Part shown: positions 10,145 to 22,058 of the stretch, one piece after another
How the letters are laid out: every line of letters begins with the position of its first letter
Numbering within the stretch: the stretch's first letter is position 1
Source: Leptobrachium leishanense
Lineage: Eukaryota; Chordata; Amphibia; Anura; Megophryidae
Assembly (NCBI GenBank): GCA_009667805.1
Contig: CM019067.1
Span: 64,712,637-64,776,636, forward strand
Direction: 5' to 3'
Length of the DNA: 64,000 bases
Position numbers and translations under genes: made by a program
The notes under the pieces: model-generated
Database searches by the model: none
What the model was told of the DNA's origin: nothing
The model's input: the letters and a program-made list of their open reading frames with translations, nothing else

Positions 10145-13128
10145 TCCCAGTTCTTTGACCACTTTGCTACCTGGCTTTCTCACTTCCTGTCTTCTAATCT
10201 TCCATGCCTAATTCTCGGGGACTTCAACATTCCCATTGACGATCCTTCCGCCCCTGCTGCCTCCAAACTTCTTTCACTCACGTCCTCCCTTGGACTGACA
10301 CAATCCTCCCTCCTCCCTACCCACCGCGATGGTCACGCTATTGACCTTGTCTTTTCCAACCTCTGCTCCATTTCTGAGTTCAAATGTCGCCCTTTCCCCA
10401 TCTCTGACCACCACCTTCTCTCTTTCAACCTATCTGTACTTCCTAAAAACCCTGCTCCCCCACCCCGCACACACACTCGCAGAAATCTACATGCTGTGGA
10501 CCCCCTTCAATTCTCCAACCTACTTCACCACCTCCCTCACACCTCATCCTTCACCTGCCCTGATGCTGCCACTAATCACTACAACACTACGCTTATCTCT
10601 GCTCTAGGGATGTGCGTTTGGGGTTTCGGAATTTTCACGAAATTTCCCGATTTGTGTTTTCGGATACGGACGATTTTCCGAAAATTTTTAGATCCGAAAA
10701 GGCAGATCCGAAAAGTTTTCCGAGCTGAAACGAAATATTTTCGGAATTTTCGAATGTACTTGAAATGTGTCAAATCGAAATTTATTGCTTTGAAACGAGG
10801 AGAACAGAGGTTCCGAAAGAACGAAAATTTCCAAAAATACGAAAAGTCCATACAAAAAACGAGCTAAGTGACACGAAAATACGAAAAACGGTCGATATTC
10901 TGAAACCATTTACAATTCCGAAAAATGAAAATTTCCGAAAATACGAAAAGTCGATACAAAAACGAGCTAAGTGACACGAAAATACGAAAAATGGTCGAAA
11001 TTCCGAAAAAAAATGTATGCGAAAAACGAGTCGAGCCGAACCGAATCGAAACAGAAATCGGTCGAAACGAGCCGAATCGAAAAGTTTAAAAATCCGAAAA
11101 ATCGAATCGAATCGAACCAAAAAAAAAATCGGTGCACAAGCCTACTCTGCTCTAGACACTCTTGCTCCTCTTCGACTCTGTAAGGCCCCACGCCGCCAGC
11201 TTCAGCCCTGGCACACCCTCCAGACTCGCTACCTGCAAAGATGCTCCCGCACTGCAGAGCGTGCCTGGAGGAAATCCCGCTCTGAAGCTGATTTTGTTCA
11301 CTTCAAGTTTATTCTCCGGTCATACACCTCTACCCTCCACTTGGCCAAACAATCCTTCTTCTCATCTCTTATATCTACGCTGTCCTCCAACCCTAAACAG
11401 CTCTGGTCCACCTTCAACACCCTCCTCTACCCACCTGCACCTCCCCCCACAGCTGCCTTCAGCGCTCAAGACCTGGCAGACTACTTCCTCAGTAAAACTT
11501 TAACTATCAGAAGCAACATCCCAACACAAGATAGTTATCTGCCACCTCCACTCCCAGAGGTCCCATCTGCCACCCTCTGCCGCTTCCTCCCAGCCACTGA
11601 GGAGGAAGTCAATTCCTTATTGTCCTCTTCACATCTCACCACGTGCCCGCTCGACCCCATTCCCTCACATCTAATTCCTCCCCTCTCCTCCTCCCTCACC
11701 CCTGCTCTCACACACATCTTCAACCTATCTCTCTCCACTGGCTCCTCTCCATCCGCCTTCAAACACGCGCTAGTTACCCCTTTACTAAAGAAACCATCCC
11801 TAGATCCCAACTCTCCATCCAACTACCGCCCTGTATCCCTGCTTCCCTTCACATCAAAGCTCTTAGAAAAACTAGTCTTCAACCGCCTCTCCCTCTTCCT
11901 GTCCTCCAATTCTCTACTTGACCCCCTGCAGTCTGGCTTCCGTCCCCTACACTCAACTGAAACTGCCCTCACCAAAGTCACCAACGACCTCCTAACTGCT
12001 AAAAAACACGGCCACTATTCTATTCTCATCCTGCTTGACCTCTCGGCTGCTTTTGACACTGTTGACCACCCCCTCCTTCTACAGACCCTCAACTCTCTGG
12101 GTCTTGGTGACACTGCACTTGCTTGGGTTGACTCCTATTTATCCAACAGGTCCTTCTGTGTGTCCTTTGCTGGTAACTCCTCCTCCTCATTGCCTCTATC
12201 TGTTGGTGTACCTCAAGGCTCTGTCCTTGGTCCTCTGCTCTTTTCCATCTACACCTCCTCCCTGGGCAAAATCATCAACAGCTTTGGCTTTAATTACCAC
12301 CTCTACGCTGATGACACTCAGATCTACCTCTCTACCCCTGATCTCTCTCCCCCTGTCCTTTCAAAAATCAGTGACTGTTTATCTGGCATCTCCTCCTGGA
12401 TGGCCTCCCACCACCTAAAGATCAACATGTCAAAGACTGAACTCCTACTTATTCCTCCCTCCAATGCCTCCCCACCTCCTGACTTCTCTATCACGGTGGA
12501 GGGTATCACCATCTCCCCATCAAACCAAGTTCGCTGTCTTGGAGTTACACTTGACTCTGCTCTTTCCTTCATCCCCCACATCAAGTCTCTTTCCTCCTCC
12601 TGCCGATACCAACTGCGTAATATTTCCAGAATTCGGCCATTTCTTACCGCTGTCACCACAAAACAACTCATACACGCCCTGGTAATCTCCCGACTCGACT
12701 ATTGCAATAATCTCTTATCTGGCCTCCCTCTGTCCCGCCTCTCCCCCCTACAACCCATCCTGAACGCCTCCGCCAGGCTAATTCACCTCACCCGCCGCTC
12801 TGTCTCTGCCGCTCCCCTCTGCGAGTCCCTTCACTGGCTCCCCATCCACTGTAGAATTAAGTTCAAAATCCTTATCCTTACCTACAAAACCCTCACTAAC
12901 TCAGCTCCCCACTACCTGTCCTCACTAATCACCAAATACACCCCAGCCCGCTCCCTAAGGTCAAACAGTGACCTGCGCCTAGCTTCTCCCCGCATCACCT
13001 CTTCCCATGATAGACTGCAGGATTTCTCACGCGCAGCCCCCATTCTCTGGAACGCTCTCCCTCGTACTGTCAGACTTTCCCCTAACTTCTCTTCCTTCAA
13101 ACGCTCCCTTAAAAACATTCCTATTTAG
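10145..13128 (+). pseudogene. L2 ORF2 (endonuclease C-terminal part plus reverse transcriptase), split by a MITE
   Basis: The first segment (10145-10604) encodes the end of the apurinic-type endonuclease, with LILGDFNIP and the ISDHHL motif. The second (11145-13128) encodes the RT with motif [12 protein letters not shown], motif [14 protein letters not shown] and motif C YADDTQ, and a typical LINE C-terminus ([10 protein letters not shown]). Removing the MITE plus one copy of its 8-bp duplication (548 bp) restores a single uninterrupted frame across the junction. ORF1 and the endonuclease N-terminus are missing through 5' truncation. Confidence 0.9.
10605..11144. mobile_element. hAT-like MITE (TAGGGATGTGC family), copy 1, inside the L2
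   Basis: Starts TAGGGATGTGCGTTT and ends GGTGCACAAGCCTA, with perfect 8-bp duplications CTCTGCTC at 10597-10604 and 11145-11152. The body is rich in CCGAAAAT/ATTTTCGG and CGAATCGAA-type short inverted motifs, giving foldback potential. No coding capacity. A second copy lies at 46661-47181. Confidence 0.95.
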
Positions 13129-13472
13129 GGAAGCCTACCACCCAACTCACTGACGCAACCATCAATCACTCTCACCTTACAGTCCTCTCCTCCTGTTTCC
13201 AACCCCAACCCTCCCAGATTGTGAGTTCCTACGGGAATAGGGCCTCATCTCCTCCTGTACTGTTTGTCAAATGTTGTTCAATGTATTGTAACCCTGTCTA
13301 TACTGTGCTTATTGTACAGCGCTGCGGAATATGCTGGCGCTTTATAAATAAAGAATAATAATAATATTGTGGAAGAGTGCAGGGTTGGACCCTGCGGTCA
13401 AATATTAAAATGATATGAATCTGGTACAGGCGTCAGTGCACCCAAATATTTTGATTAGAAAGTGTATATATA

Positions 13473-15088
13473 CAGTTGTGTTCAAAATTATTCAACCCCC
13501 AATGCTGCAAAGGGTTTTAGGGAATTTAGTGTACATTTGTAATTGTATTCAGAATGAAATCCTACAAGGACTTTTTAAAGAACCATATGCAACTAAAATG
13601 ACATCAATTGGTTTTGTAATACAGTAGTAAATGTTTCTTTTGTGAATTCTTCATTGACACAATTATTCAAGCCCTTAAAGACTACCACTCTGAAGAACAG
13701 AGGTTCATTCAAGTGTTTTCAATCAGGTATTGAAAACACCTGTGGATGTCACGGAGCAGCAATAAAGCAAAATAAGCACCAATTAGGCAGCTTTAAAATG
13801 ACTGTGATACTCAGCTCCTTCTAGACATTTACTGGTGTGGTTACAAACATGGTGAAGTCAAGAGAATGGTCCAGGAAGACAAGAGAAGAGGTGATTACTC
13901 GTCACAGGAAGGGCAATGGCTATAAGAAGATTGCAAAGATGTTAAACATACCAAGAGAGACCATAGGAAGCATCATTCGCAAATTCAAGGCAAAGGGCAC
14001 TGTTGAAACGCTACCTGGTCGTGGCAGAAAGAAGATGCTGACTTCGACTGCTGTGCGCTACCTGAAGCATAGAGTGGAGAAAAGTCCCCGTGTGACTGCT
14101 GAGGAACTGAGAAAAGATTTGTCAGATGTGGGTACTGAAGTTTCAGCTCAGACAATACGGCGCACACTGCGTAATGAAGGCCTCCATGCCAGAACTCCCA
14201 GGCGCACCCCCTTGCTGTCTCCAAAGAATAAGAAGAGTCGACTGCAGTATGCCAAAAGTCATGTGGACAAACCACAGAAGTTTTGGGATAGTGTTCTGTG
14301 GACTGATGAAACAAAATTAGAACTGTTTGGGCCTATAGATCAACGCTATGTTTGGAGGAGGAAGAACAAGGCATATGAAAAAAAGAACACCTTGCCTACT
14401 GTGAAGCATGGCGGGGGTCAATCATGCTTTGGGGCTGTTTTGCTTCTGCAGGTACAGGGAAGCTTCAGCGTGTGCAAGGTACCATGAATTCTCTTCAGTA
14501 CCAGGAGATATTGGATGACAATGTGATGCAGTCCGTCACAAACCTGAGGCTTGGGAGACGTTGGACCTTTCAACAGGACAATGATCCCAAGCATACCTCC
14601 AAGTCCACTAGAGCATGGTTGCAGATTAAAGGCTGGAACATTTTGGAGTGGCCATCGCAGTCACCGGACTTAAATCCGATTGAGAACCTCTGGTGGGACT
14701 TAAAGAAAGCAGTTGCAGTGCGCAAGCCTAAGAATGTGACTGAACTGGAGGCTTTTGCCCATGACGAATGGGTGAAGATACCCGTAGATCGCTGCAAGAC
14801 ACTTGTGTCAAGCTATGCTTCACGTTTAAAAGCTGTTATAACTGTAAAAGGATGTTGTACTAAGTACTAAGATTGAATGTCACTTGGGGGTTGAATAAAA
14901 CTGATAATGATGTGAGCACAGAAACGACATTTGTGGTTATTTCATTATAAATGTTATGTTATATTTGTCTGACCTACACGTGCCTCTTTGATTTAATTGT
15001 AAGCAAGATGACTGAATGATCAAAATCAATGTCAAACTGGCCAAAACACTCAATTTCAGTGGGGGTTGAATAATTTTGAACAGAACTG
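13473..15088 (+). mobile_element. Tc1/mariner transposon
   Basis: Inverted termini CAGTTGTGTTCAAAATTATT and its counterpart near 15069-15088 are flanked by TA on each side (13471-13472 and 15089-15090), the Tc1 target. The element is about 1.6 kb and holds one transposase gene broken by a single-base loss. It lies in the left 176 bp of the PLE, so it arrived after the PLE. Confidence 0.93.
13849..14870 (+). pseudogene. Tc1-like transposase, one frameshift
   Basis: The N-terminus has the paired-type helix-turn-helix domain (GNGYKKIAKMLNIPRET), followed by a second DNA-binding segment with a GRGRKK AT-hook-like motif. The DD34E catalytic triad is intact in pieces: D in WTDETK, D in QQDNDPKHTS, E in LNPIENLW. 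The frame breaks near 14418-14424, where one base appears to be missing just before the LWGCF block. The full length across the break is close to the usual 340 residues. The start at 13849 is preferred over an in-frame GTG at 13837. Confidence 0.9.
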
Positions 15089-15247
15089 TATATACACTAT
15101 ACAGTGTGGGCGCCTGCTAAATTAATCTAGCGTTTAGATAAATAAAGTGCTAATAAATAGTCAAGTGCTAATAAATAGTCAGATGCTGCCTATAACATGG
15201 TTAAAAAAACACATATAAAACAACCAAAATATGTCTCATAAAGGACA

Positions 15248-16018
15248 AAGGCAAAAACAAAACCATACGGCGCAACCAGTTTAGTTAGTGAACATGCAAA
15301 AACTTATATCAATAATGCTGAAAGAAGGTGCAACAGTGCTTGATATCAGTTTATAATATCATATTCTTAAAAGTGCACGTGCTTGGAGTTAACTCCAAAG
15401 ATAAAGTCCAATATATGAAAAAAGGTGCTCAAGTGTATAATTGTCCAATACTCAAGAAAATCGGAAGGAGGGATGTGTTGATCTTCTCTAAAGTGCTGGT
15501 CTCAAATTCGTTTATTCATCAGTGTTCCTCAAAAAAACACATCGGAGAACAATAATAGTGCAGATAATCATCACAGGGTTGGTCAAAATGTTTTAGCCAG
15601 AGTATAGACCACTCATATTTATGGGAGCCCACAAGGTCCCGGCTCAAGGTAAGAAAGCCTTTGGCCAAATACAGGGTGGCACTCCCCTTCTTTCATCCGT
15701 AATGAATACTAGATAAAACAGAAAGAATCGGGAGACGGCACTCCCATAGCATAAAACTGTATATAGAGGATGATAGAGATACAAAGGGGGTGGACCGCAC
15801 TCACCAGTTCTGGAGCCTCACGATATTTAGGCTCAATGGAAATAGCCTTGGGCACTCTTAAAGGTGGAGACCCGAACCCCTTTATCTCAACAACAGATAT
15901 TCCATGTATAAAAAATAAATAAATCGGAGAAAGTGGCGAATAAAGGTGATAAAACCAATCTAATTTATTTAAAAGCAAGCAATAAAAAATAGGAGAAAAA
16001 GTCTACCGAGATGCGTTT
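15248..16018. repeat. Left inverted terminal repeat of the PLE
   Basis: About 771 bp matching in reverse complement the segments 19532-19790, 21128-21509 and 29712-29853. It contains TATATAGAGG at 15761, which preserves the uninterrupted form of the site where the hAT element inserted in the right arm. The CCGAGATGCGTTTCGG segment marks its inner end. Confidence 0.9.
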
Positions 16019-16483
16019 CGGCTAAAAAAAGCCTTCCTCAGTCGGTATGAAACTCGATAATGTCCATATATGTGCAAAATAGCAATGTAAAAGTGAAGGT
16101 AAAGAAAAAACGTCCTCTCTTATAATACACCGTAATTGTGTTTCTTCCGGCCTCGTTGGCAGCATGTCCGCTTCCTGCTTCCGGTTACTCAACTTCCGGT
16201 CAGGCGATTTTACCCAGTAATGCTTAGCGGTTAATTCACGTTTTTGTCAAAAGAATTACAGCGGATTGCCGATCGCAGTTGCGGGGGGCTCTTTAAACTA
16301 AGTCGATGTCAAAACAATCAAGAGCAAGTATTAAATGATATACCTAAAAAATTGAAAAATAAAAATCAGGCGGCATTGGTGCTTCACAACAGTCTAGCTA
16401 TTAGTAAACAGAGATAAAAAAGAAGAGGTTTTTCAGTCATCCAATTACCGACTACAAAGGAACAACCTCTCCTTAAAAAGAGG

Positions 16484-18847
16484 GTGGTCACCAGGGGTAG
16501 AAGACTTCCTAGAAGAAGAGGATGCAGAGCTGGAAGACGGAGAGCTAAACGGAAGGAGAAAGTACGGCCGAATGGAGGGGTATACAACCTAACTAATAAA
16601 GTCCTCTCTACCTATCAAAATCAAATCCTTCAAAAAGGCATGACGTTTGCTCCTACTAATAAACTAGATAAATTCAGTATGTTTATTGATTTACAGAAGT
16701 TAAAAAAAAACTTATGTTTGAAAAAATATTGTTTTGAAAAATCCGATCGAAAGGAATGAGAGTATTCATTTATACACACATACTAATCTGAAGGAGAAAT
16801 CCACTTTTTTTCCAAAATCTATGATCTCTTCAGAAATCACTACTTTTGAACAAATGGTCCTATCGGATTTGGAAAAAATGAAACATAAAAAGAATAAAGA
16901 CAATTTGACATACCAGGAACGGAAAGCATTACGTGAACTCACGCAGTATGATGATATTGTAATCAAGCCTGCAGATAAGGGCGGAGGGATAGTTATTATG
17001 ACGGCTGAATATTATAAGGGTGAAGCTATGCGCATCTTGGGAGATGAGATTACTTATAGGCATCTAAAGAAGGATCCTTCAGCAGATTTTAAAAATGTAT
17101 TCCATGAATATTTGGATCAGGGACACTTTCTGGGTATTTTGAATAATAATGAACTTAAATATTTAAAAATTGATCATCCAAAGATCCCTACTTTCTTCCT
17201 CTTACCCAAGATACATAAGAATTTGGAGAAACCACCAGGTAGACCGATCATTTCTGGTATAGGATCCATTTCTAGTAGGCTTTCAGAATACCTTGAAAAA
17301 CAATTACAACCACTACAACAATTACAACCACTACGTCATAACTACCGAAACCCATTTGAAGGATACCATCGAGATAATCAACATCCTAGCAGATATAGAA
17401 AGGAAGGATGGCGATATATTGGTTACCAGTGACGTTCAGTCACTCTACACCATCATCCCACATGATAAGGGGATAGAAGCCACCAAGTTCTTTTTGGAAA
17501 AAGATAATAAGCTTCAGCCTGAACAAGTGGACTTTATCCTCAATGGTATATGATTGATATTGGAACATAATTACTTTTGGTTTCAGGAGGAATTTTATTT
17601 ACAAACATCTGGTATAAAGATGGGGACGAGAATCGCTCCCAGTTTCGCCAATCTTTTTATGGCATACTGGGAAAATTCTTTTTTGTCTAATTGGAGAACA
17701 AATTTGGTTCTTTATCGTCGTTACATCGACGACATATTCTTTATATGGAGAGGAGAAGAAGAAGATCTGCGACTATTTTTAGACCTTTTAGCCATCAATG
17801 ATAGAGGCATCATTCTAACCTCCATCTGGAGCAAAACTGAAGTCATTTTCTTAGATTTTAAAATATTTGTCGAGAATGATATGATAAAGACCAAGACTCA
17901 TATTAAGGAGGTTGATTGTAACAGCTTCATTGAGCGTAGGAGCTGCCACCTACTTCAATGGTTGAATGCAGTTCTGAAAGGACAGTTTCTACGGATGAAA
18001 AGGAACTGTACGGATGTTTCTGATTTTGATACTCAGTCGATGAAGCTACGTTCAGACTTCATTGAGAAAGGGTATAATGTACAAACCTTGGACGATACTA
18101 GAATGGAGGTTAGACAAATGGAGAGACTAGACCTATTGAAGAAGAAAAAAGAAAATTTACCATTAAGAACTATGGAGGATGTACCATTTATATTCTCGTA
18201 CAATCCCCTCAATAAGGAGATCAGAAAGAGCATCAAGAAACATTGGCCGATTCTACAAAAAGACCCTACGTTGAAAGGTGTTCTCCCAGCGATACCGCGC
18301 ATTATATGTAGGGGAGTGAGGAATTTGAAGATGGAGCTCACACACCGAGTGGGTAAAAAGAAAACAACTAACCACTTTGGGGTACAAGCAGGTTTTCATC
18401 AATGTGGGAATTGTTTAAATTGTAGAAATACCAAGGGGAAAAAACAAATAATAACAGAAATTGAAAGGAATGGTGACAAGATCAAACTCAAAAGGAGTAA
18501 TGACATGCTTCTCTAAAAATGTTATATATGTACTGACCTGTCCCTGCGGACTTAAATACGTGGGACGTACTACACGACCTCTTAATGGACGTATACAGGA
18601 ACATGTACGAAATATCAGAAAAGGGTTTGAAAAGCATAGTGTATCACTACACTTTAAATTAAAACATGGACAGAACCCAGAAGGTCTCATGTTCATGGCA
18701 GTTGAAAAATTGGAACCTTTTTGGAGAGGCGGCAGCGTGGAGAAACGGCTAGGAAAAGAGGAAATGAGGTGGATTTTCCTAATGAATGCGTTTCAGCCTT
18801 ATGGATTGAACGCAGACTTTGAGTTGTGTCACTTCCTTAACGACTAA
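16484..18847 (+). pseudogene. PLE polyprotein: reverse transcriptase plus GIY-YIG endonuclease, several frame breaks
   Basis: RT signatures in order are PADKGGGIVIM, PPGRPIISGIGS, SDVQSLYT (motif A), GTRIAPSFANLFM (motif B) and RRYIDDIFFIW (motif C). Further on come a CGNCLNC cysteine cluster and an endonuclease domain with VIYVLTCPCGLKYVGRTTR, RIQEH and a late E/N region, as in Penelope GIY-YIG enzymes. Frame changes are near 16740, 17310-17335 (beside an 18-bp duplication) and 18490, and an in-frame TGA lies at 17551. The frame ends at 18847. The copy is dead as read. Confidence 0.88.
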
Positions 18848-19531
18848 CCTTTTCCATTTGTAGCTATACCCTTGCTCAACATCAGATTATCTCTCCTCCA
18901 CTATTTATATTAGGCCACAACAGTCCTCCATCTATATCCCCTTTCAGTATATGGTATAAACTATCACTAATTTAATACCCTTTATATATATTTGACTTAT
19001 CTGTTCTAGACTAAATGTCATTTTGATTAGGCTTCTCCGTATGGTTTCTCCTCCCTTATTCCTTAACGATCAATCGCTTAATAATGTCGTGTTGCTATTA
19101 TCATCGCAGATCAAATATTCAGATTCACTGTATGTGAAGATGAAACTATAATTAGTTGTCAGGCCCTATTGGGTAATCCACTGTGAAATTCGGATGCTGA
19201 CTGATTTTGTTTTGAGTTTTATCATACACATTGCGCTTTTTTTATGGTCATAGCTAACATTTATGTTAGCTTAAGTCTTCTCCCGCGATTGGTATGCATA
19301 ATTCCCTGTGTGACATGTGTAAGAATCAATCGCTCTATTTGAACTTTGTTCTCTATCGCTGTTGTCTCACATGAGAATGGCAATTATACGCTGACCACAT
19401 GTGACGAAACTGAGATCCAATGTCTAGCTTTATTGTATATATAGGCGAAACTGAAACCGAAACTTGCCGCAAGGCTCTACTGGGTAATTCTCTGTTTACT
19501 AATACTAATGTGCTTTTTTTCACAAACATTT
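18848..19531 (+). other. PLE 3' untranslated region
   Basis: AT-rich sequence between the endonuclease stop and the right inverted repeat. No open frame of interest and no recognisable second element. It is included in the PLE by position only. Confidence 0.5.
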
Positions 19532-20120
19532 AAACGCATCTCGGTAGACTTTCTGTCCTATTTCTTTATTGCTTGCTTTTAAATAAATTAGATTGTTTTA
19601 TAACCCTTTATTCGCCACTTTCTCCGATTTATTTATTTTTTATACATGGAATATCTGTTGTTGAGATAAAGGGGTTCGGGTCTCCACCTTTAAGAGTGCC
19701 CAAGGCTATTTCCATTGAGCCTAAATATCGTGAGGCTCCAGAACTGGTGAGTGCGGTCCACCCCCTTTGTATCTCTATCATCCTCTATATCAGGGGTCAA
19801 GTCCTGGGAAAAAAAGTGAGGGAACTCACCCACGAATTCCACAACCCCTATTACCTGAAGAAAAAATATATATATCACGAGTATAGCCGGACGAGCCGGT
19901 GATACCATTTTTATTGGGTTAACTTTACATTTAAAAGACAAGCTTTCAAGAGTGTAAACTGGAAACTATACTGATCAGTGAAAGGTATCACTACGTACAG
20001 GTATACTCACGATTTTGGCAACTGGACTAACGCGTTTTATATATAATCTTTATATATATCCAGGCACAGACCCCCCAGAATTATATACACAGCACTGGAC
20101 CCCCAGAATAATATACACGG

Positions 20121-20834
20121 CTCTGATGGATATGTCCCCCAGCTCTGATGGATATGTCCCCCAGGTCTCATGGATTTGTCCCCCAGGTCTCATGGATATT
20201 GCCCCCAGGTCTCATGGATAATGCCCCCAGGTCTCATGGATAATGCCCCCAGGTCTCATGGATAATGCCCCCAGCTCTCATGGATAATGCCCCAGGTCTC
20301 ATAGATACTGCCCCCAGGTCTCATGGATAATGCCCCCAGGCCTCATGGATATTGCCCCCAGGTCTCATGGATATTACCCCCAGGTCTCATGGATAATGCC
20401 CCAGGTCTCATGGATATAGCCCCCAGGTCTCATGGATAATGCCCCCAGGTCTCATGGATAATGCCCCCAGGTCTCATGGATAGTGCCCCCAGGTCTCATG
20501 GATAATGCCCCCAGGACAGGTCTCATGGATAGTGCCCCCAGGACAGGTCTCATGGAATGCCCCCAGCGTTTCATGGATAGTGCCCCCAGGACAGGTCTCA
20601 TGGAATGCCCCCAGCGTTTCATGGATAGTGCCCCCAGGACAGGTCTCATGGAATGCCCCCCAGCCTTTCATGGATAGTGCCCCCAGGACAGGTCTCATGG
20701 AATGCCCCCAGCGTTTCATGGATAGTGCCCCCAGGACAGGTCTCATGGAATGCCCCCCAGCCTTTCATGGATAGTGCCCCCAGGACAGGTCTCATGGAAT
20801 GCCCCCCCAGCGTTTCATGGATAGTGCCCCCAGC
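20121..20834. repeat. Minisatellite, 20-36 bp units (GTCTCATGGATAATGCCCCC type)
   Basis: Units of about 22 bp at the left (GATATT/GATAAT variants) change near 20510 to a longer compound unit of about 55-57 bp that alternates CCAGGACAGGTCTCATGGAA with GCGTTTCATGGATAGTG. The core is shared with the array at 1-780. Open frames through it are artefacts. Confidence 0.93.
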
Positions 20835-20850
20835 TCACCTCTCTGCGCCC

Positions 20851-20984
20851 GGCGGCCGCGTGCTTCCTGTTAGAACGGCCACTGACAGGAAGTGCAGCCG
20901 CTCACCTGGGATCGATGAAACAGCCAGGCGAGCGGCTCCACTTCCTGTCAGCAGGCCATTCTAACAGGAAGCACGCGGCCGCAG
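20851..20984. repeat. GC-rich palindrome next to the minisatellite
   Basis: Left arm GCGGCCGCGTGCTTCCTGTT and right arm AACAGGAAGCACGCGGCCGC, with ACTGACAGGAAGTG mirrored by CACTTCCTGTCAG. The centre lies near 20918. Further small inverted repeats (GGGAACGCTGCGTTCCC) follow to the element end. The array-then-palindrome order repeats the arrangement at 1-1084. Confidence 0.9.
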
Positions 20985-21509
20985 GCAATGTGCGGCGGCC
21001 GCCTGCTCCAGCCTTTCGGGCTCGGGCCACAGCGGGAACGCTGCGTTCCCGCAGCGTTCCCGCTGTGGGAGAAGTGCAGGAACGCCGTTCCCGCGCGTTC
21101 CCGCTCGACTCGAGCCCTGCTCTATATACAGTTTTATGCTATGGGAGTGCCGTCTCCCGATTCTTTCTGTTTTATCTAGTATTCATTACGGATGAAAGAA
21201 GGGGAGTGCCACCCTGTATTTGGCCAAAGGCTTTCTTTCCTTGAGCCGGGACCTTGTGGGCTGGGCTCCCATAAATGTGAGTGGTCTATACTCTGGCTAA
21301 AACATTTTGACCAACCCTGTGATGATTATCTGCACTATTATTTTTCTCCGATGTGTTTTTTTTGAGGAACACTGATGAATAAACGAATTTGAGACCAGCA
21401 CTTTAGAGAAGATCAACACATCCCTCCTTCCGATTTTCTTGAGTATTGGACAATTATACACTTGAGCACCTTTTTTCATATATTGGACTTTATCTTTGGA
21501 GTTAACTCC

Positions 21510-22058
21510 TGTCACGGTTCCCGGATCCCACCACGCAGTACTTAACCCCCAACACTCCACAAAACTCAGAAGCTACCAACAGTGTAGCTGTGAATGATCC
21601 CTATCTGTCTGGTCCTTAGAATTGGCCAGGTAAACTAGCTAGACAGAAAAGGGTTAACAATACGGAGAGGAGTCAGCCAAGCCAGAATCAGGAATACAGA
21701 GTTCAGAATGGTCAAATGGAATAGCCGGGTCGGTATCAGAGCAGTAGCGTAGTACAAGAAAATAGTCTAGGGCAACAGAAGGCAGAATGGTCAGAACACA
21801 AGCAGAGGTCAATAACAGGTTAAATCAATTTAGCAGTCAGGTACAAGGAGCTCAGGTATGGATAACCACGATCTGGCAACTTCTGAAACTATACTGAGGG
21901 TTTTTAAAGACCTTCACCAGACCACGCCCCCCACTCAAGCCACACCTCATGCAATCACCTCCCTGCCTGTCTCCATTTAAACCGGGCAGTGGTCAGCGAG
22001 CAGCATCAGACTTGCTGTCCTCAAGCACACAGGTAGGGCTGGAAGCCCCAACGTTACA
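21510..22058 (-). repeat. Gypsy 3' LTR
   Basis: 549 bp, reading TGTAACGTTGGGG to GGAACCGTGACA on the minus strand. By eye it differs from the other LTR by about two substitutions and one single-base length change, so the insertion is recent on the scale of this locus. Confidence 0.93.

Larger units (their letters stand above)
10144..13363 (+). mobile_element. L2-clade non-LTR retrotransposon, 5'-truncated
   Basis: The sequence starts abruptly inside the endonuclease domain and runs through reverse transcriptase to an L2-type 3' end (TACAGCGCTGCGGAATATGC, then GCGCTTTATAAATAAAG) with an (ATA)n tail. No clear target duplication is visible at its edges, as is usual for L2. It lies in the 138-bp array of the hAT-like host and is itself split by a 540-bp MITE. 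Confidence 0.9.
19791..21119. mobile_element. hAT-like non-autonomous element carrying a minisatellite and a palindrome
   Basis: Termini are CAGGGGTCAAGTCCTGGGAA and, reversed, CAGGGCTCGAGTCGAGCGGG, with a perfect 8-bp duplication CTCTATAT at 19783-19790 and 21120-21127. The PLE left arm (15761-15768) carries the same locus without the insertion and with a single CTCTATAT copy, an internal proof of the boundaries. The inside has about 320 bp of unique sequence, a 714-bp minisatellite, then GC-rich inverted repeats. No transposase. Confidence 0.96.
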
